NCBI GenBank assembly: GCA_964011275.1
Contig: CAXGOB010000040.1
Coordinates: 1 to 45,642, forward strand
DNA: 45,642 nucleotides
Source of the DNA: UBA7328 sp002471345
GTDB taxonomy: Bacteria; Bacteroidota; Bacteroidia; Chitinophagales; Saprospiraceae
Direction: 5' to 3'
Below are positions 43,185 through 45,642 of this stretch, piece by piece; position 1 is the stretch's first letter; each line of letters opens with the position of its first letter. The notes beneath the pieces were generated by a model. The model was given only the letters and a program-made list of their open reading frames with translations, was not told the origin of the DNA and did no database searches. The position numbers and the translations under genes were made by a program.

Positions 43185-43718
43185 GTGAAAAGGGATATCA
43201 TATTGCTACCAAGTTTACTTCTTGCTTCTGGTTTTGAGTCTTTAAACACTCAGGATATAAAGTTTTTGAATAACTACAGGAAACACTTCGACAAGACAAA
43301 GTACGACCTCGAAGAAATATTCATAGTCACTGAAAGCGATTATGAACTTGGCGGCATTATGAACCCTTTTAACCAAATGTCTATACCTAATGAGATCTAT
43401 GATCTTTGTAAAACATCCATACCTGCTTTCCCGTATGCTACTCGCTTTGACCTTCAGGAATTAATCTATAGACAAAAAGTAGAGGTGCTTTTTGAAGAGT
43501 TGCTATGTGAAATAACAACAGAAATGAAAGCTCTCTTAGAAAGCGGAAATGAATTCCTACAAGAAGCTATTGTTGAAAATAAATTCACTTTACAAATTTT
43601 AGATTCTATTAAAGTTCATCCATTCTATCAAAAAGTGGTGGCTCTTCATTTGTGTGGATTTGGAAATGTCATATTTGATAGCTTCAATAAAATACTTCAG
43701 AAATATCTTGTTGACTAG
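43185..43718 (+). CDS. Uncharacterised 177-aa protein
   Basis: The product is mostly alpha-helical with no signal peptide and no motif I recognise. It shows an N-terminal hydrophobic stretch (DIILLPSLLLASGFESL), a middle segment FPYATRFDLQELIYR, and Leu/Glu-rich helices (EVLFEELLCEITTEMKALLESGNEF). The start is GTG at 43185; a stop lies three codons upstream in frame, so no longer form exists. It is divergent from the sulfur transporter genes and converges on the nucleotidase-barrel gene with 14 bases between stops. I cannot assign a function. Confidence 0.6.
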   Translation: MKRDIILLPSLLLASGFESLNTQDIKFLNNYRKHFDKTKYDLEEIFIVTESDYELGGIMNPFNQMSIPNEIYDLCKTSIPAFPYATRFDLQELIYRQKVEVLFEELLCEITTEMKALLESGNEFLQEAIVENKFTLQILDSIKVHPFYQKVVALHLCGFGNVIFDSFNKILQKYLVD

Positions 43719-43732
43719 AAGGATCTGTTAGA

Positions 43733-45642
43733 TTAAAATAGTCGTTGATATTTAGGTTTCCAAACCCGATTATAAGTAAACCCTAGTCTCATGAGCATAT
43801 TTAGTCCAGGTTCACTATTTATCTCCGTTTTGCCTTTGAAAAAGAAGAAGTCCCCTCCTATGGATAATGATATGTCACCATAAAGTGGAATTAGCAATTC
43901 ATGTATCATATTATATTTGAAAGACAACTCTCTGTTAGTATAATTGTTGGTCGGTATGTAATAGTTGAAATTGTTAGTAAGTGAATAAATTACATTCCAA
44001 TATTTATCCAAAGGAAATCTCCCTACACTTCTTCCTTGAACTCCGTATTGATAGTGATTATTAGAAAAGTCATTTTCTGCAGTTAGACCTAATTCTAATA
44101 CTGGCCATTTTAATGATCTTTCTTTACCAAATCCAACAACAGTACGGAGAATCCTCTGCCTTGGATTGTCCATTTCCAAAGTACTATTGTAAGTGGAAGT
44201 GAATTTTGAATCATACACAAGACGTGCATAAGGATGTAAAGCCTTTCTTTTGGTTCCTTTATATCTATAAGTCAAGTTAATATTTATATCATCCATTGTT
44301 TCCGTACGCTGATATTGCTCAGTACCTACATCTGCACTTTGCTGAGCAAATGCTACCCTCGTTCCAAAAATCCATTCATATTTTGCCTTGTCTAAACTTA
44401 TTGAAAAGCCCCCTTGTGCCCCTAAGATCAAGGAGTTTCTATTGATTATTCTACTTTCTGGTACACTTTCATAACCATCTCCTTTATAACTTTTGTTAAA
44501 AGACCCCCATAATGTGGGCTTATCAAAAACGAAGCTGAAAAGCTTCTCATATGGTTGGGATGGCATTAATAAGTCTGCTATATTTTTATGATGAACAGTG
44601 CTTTTTCCAAGAGATCTTATACGAGTGAGATCGTTTATCACAAAATCTTTGAGCTTAACTTTTTCTCCTTCTTTTTCAGATCGAAGTAGACCATTTTCCT
44701 TGTATGAAAATTTACTTTTTTGCCTTAGAGCCCACCTAAAATGTTCAGAAAATTCTCCATTGATTACAATATTGGTTGTCGCGACTCTATAGTAAACATC
44801 CTCTCTGATAAACCTTCCCATAACAAACCAAAACGTTCCTATAGGGGCCTTGAAAGAACTTAATCCACTATGGACCAATGTATTGCGTTGGTCAGCTTCC
44901 ATCAATCTTCTGATGTCTCTTCCCTTCATATCCATGATTACTATTTCATCCTCCATTCTGAGCCATGAATGAACCTCTCTTTGATGTAATTTTCCAATTA
45001 ATGGAGGAAAACTCTTTACCTTTCTCACGAATGAAAGTTCTGCAGGAGCACTATTTCTTATGAGATTTGCTAAAAACTTTTCCCATAATCCTTTAGAAAT
45101 TCTCCCATGTTTTGTCACTTCATCATAATCAGAGAGTTTCGGCTGTTGGACATTGAGATCTACGAATGATGGAATCATCAATTCTCCTTTCTCCATTTTA
45201 TCGATTTCAAGATCTGAAACCATATGAGTCAAAAATGCCATATCCCCTTTAGTATTATCATTAATGGGTTTGGTATTATCTTTTATTGAGGACAATTCTA
45301 TAAGGTTATCTGCTCTGTATTTCTTTAATTCAAAATTGATCTCTCCCAAACCAGCTCCAAAATCATAATTTTTAGAGATAAGAAGTGGCGCACCTAGGCC
45401 TCTTTCCTTATCTGAGTTAATGCTAATTTTTTTCTCTTGATTAGAAATATTGCCGTTGGAAATAATATCAGCGACTATCAAATCAATCCCACTTACGTTT
45501 ATCCCTAAGGTCGCATTATCACTTGGGTTCATATTTGATAAGGCTATAATTACATCTGCCCCTTCATCCAAAAGAAAATCCACTCCCTTTAGGGGTACTT
45601 TCGGGATACGTGTAAAAAGTAGTCGTATATGCGATTAGTTTT
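43733..45642 (-). CDS. Nucleotidase-like domain fused to an outer-membrane barrel, 5' end incomplete
   Basis: From a GTG at 45583 the visible frame gives 616 aa. Residues 1-110 resemble the late part of a 5'-nucleotidase metallophosphatase domain (LLDEGADVIIAL; VSGIDLIVAD), and 150-330 its C-terminal substrate-binding domain. Residues about 370-616 are a beta-barrel with a terminal Phe. The His expected in LSHxG and the GH motif after VSGIDLIV are absent (SNM; VADII), so the catalytic site may be dead. The frame is open a little upstream, to a TAA at 45637-45635. Another frame (KLIAYTTTFYTYP) continues the family; deleting one C of the CCC at 45605-45603 joins them. The gene runs off the window. 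Confidence 0.68.

Noticed and set aside
1..45642. CRISPR arrays, tRNA or rRNA genes, IS elements, prophage or plasmid functions
   Set aside because: I saw no regularly spaced repeats, cloverleaf-like intergenic segments, transposases, integrases or terminal inverted repeats. The S74 fragment alone does not indicate a prophage because such domains also occur in Bacteroidota surface proteins.

Overview
This is an AT-rich, gene-dense chromosomal stretch from a member of the Bacteroidota, most likely of the Cytophagales type. That placement is an inference from gene content. Pointers are a TonB receptor with an N-terminal carboxypeptidase-regulatory-like domain, families largely confined to the phylum (HYC_CC_PP, DUF2911, DUF3810, DUF6580), many exported beta-barrels, few Shine-Dalgarno sequences, and several -7 boxes of the form TAnnTTTG. 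I found no tRNA, rRNA, CRISPR array, insertion sequence, integrase or phage gene. No stretch above 300 bases lacks a gene or gene remnant.

Layout. Bases 84-3982 (minus) hold a truncated S74/tail-fibre-like fragment and a small heavy-metal cluster: HYC_CC_PP protein, outer-membrane protein, two-domain HMA protein and NHL-repeat lipoprotein. Two of the four cluster genes are broken. Bases 4101-8098 (minus) carry a DUF2911 protein, a YcjF-like membrane protein, an FAD oxidoreductase and a photolyase. The photolyase shares an overlapping divergent promoter region with a TPR lipoprotein (8167). Bases 9078-12311 (minus) encode a membrane HdrC/NarI-like iron-sulfur protein, its CCG-domain partner, a conserved Bacteroidota protein and a Spo0M-like protein. 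Bases 12475-15783 (plus) hold a PyrR-like phosphoribosyltransferase and a large TonB-dependent receptor that ends in a clear terminator.

Bases 15937-20650 hold an RNA methyltransferase, then a plus-strand run of metallo-hydrolase, SDR, dienoyl-CoA isomerase and two membrane proteins. Bases 20662-25949 (minus) form a tightly packed six-gene run: DUF3291, transglutaminase-like, alpha/beta hydrolase, Tat-type aminotransferase, serine/threonine dehydratase and PLC/GDPD-like. Bases 26077-30934 carry PAP2, then glmM, a cysteine desulfurase, ribD and a thioredoxin-like protein. Bases 30942-35841 hold a HerA-like ATPase overlapping an exported nuclease, a beta-barrel, a DUF3810 metallopeptidase-like protein and trxA with a bidirectional terminator. 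Bases 35902-41514 hold a DEAD/DEAH helicase, then DUF58, PPK2, S4, BadF-type sugar kinase and pfkA on the plus strand. The last 4 kb carries a GlsB-type protein, a split YeeE/YedE sulfur transporter pair, an orphan protein, and a nucleotidase-like domain fused to an outer-membrane barrel that runs to the window edge.

Most of the window is core metabolism and envelope biology, and no complete new defence or mobile system is evident. The features most worth following are the reading-frame breaks concentrated near both ends of the window, the decaying metal cluster, the HdrB/C-like electron-transfer pair, the HerA/exported-nuclease overlap, and the nucleotidase-barrel fusion that has lost its visible metal ligands.
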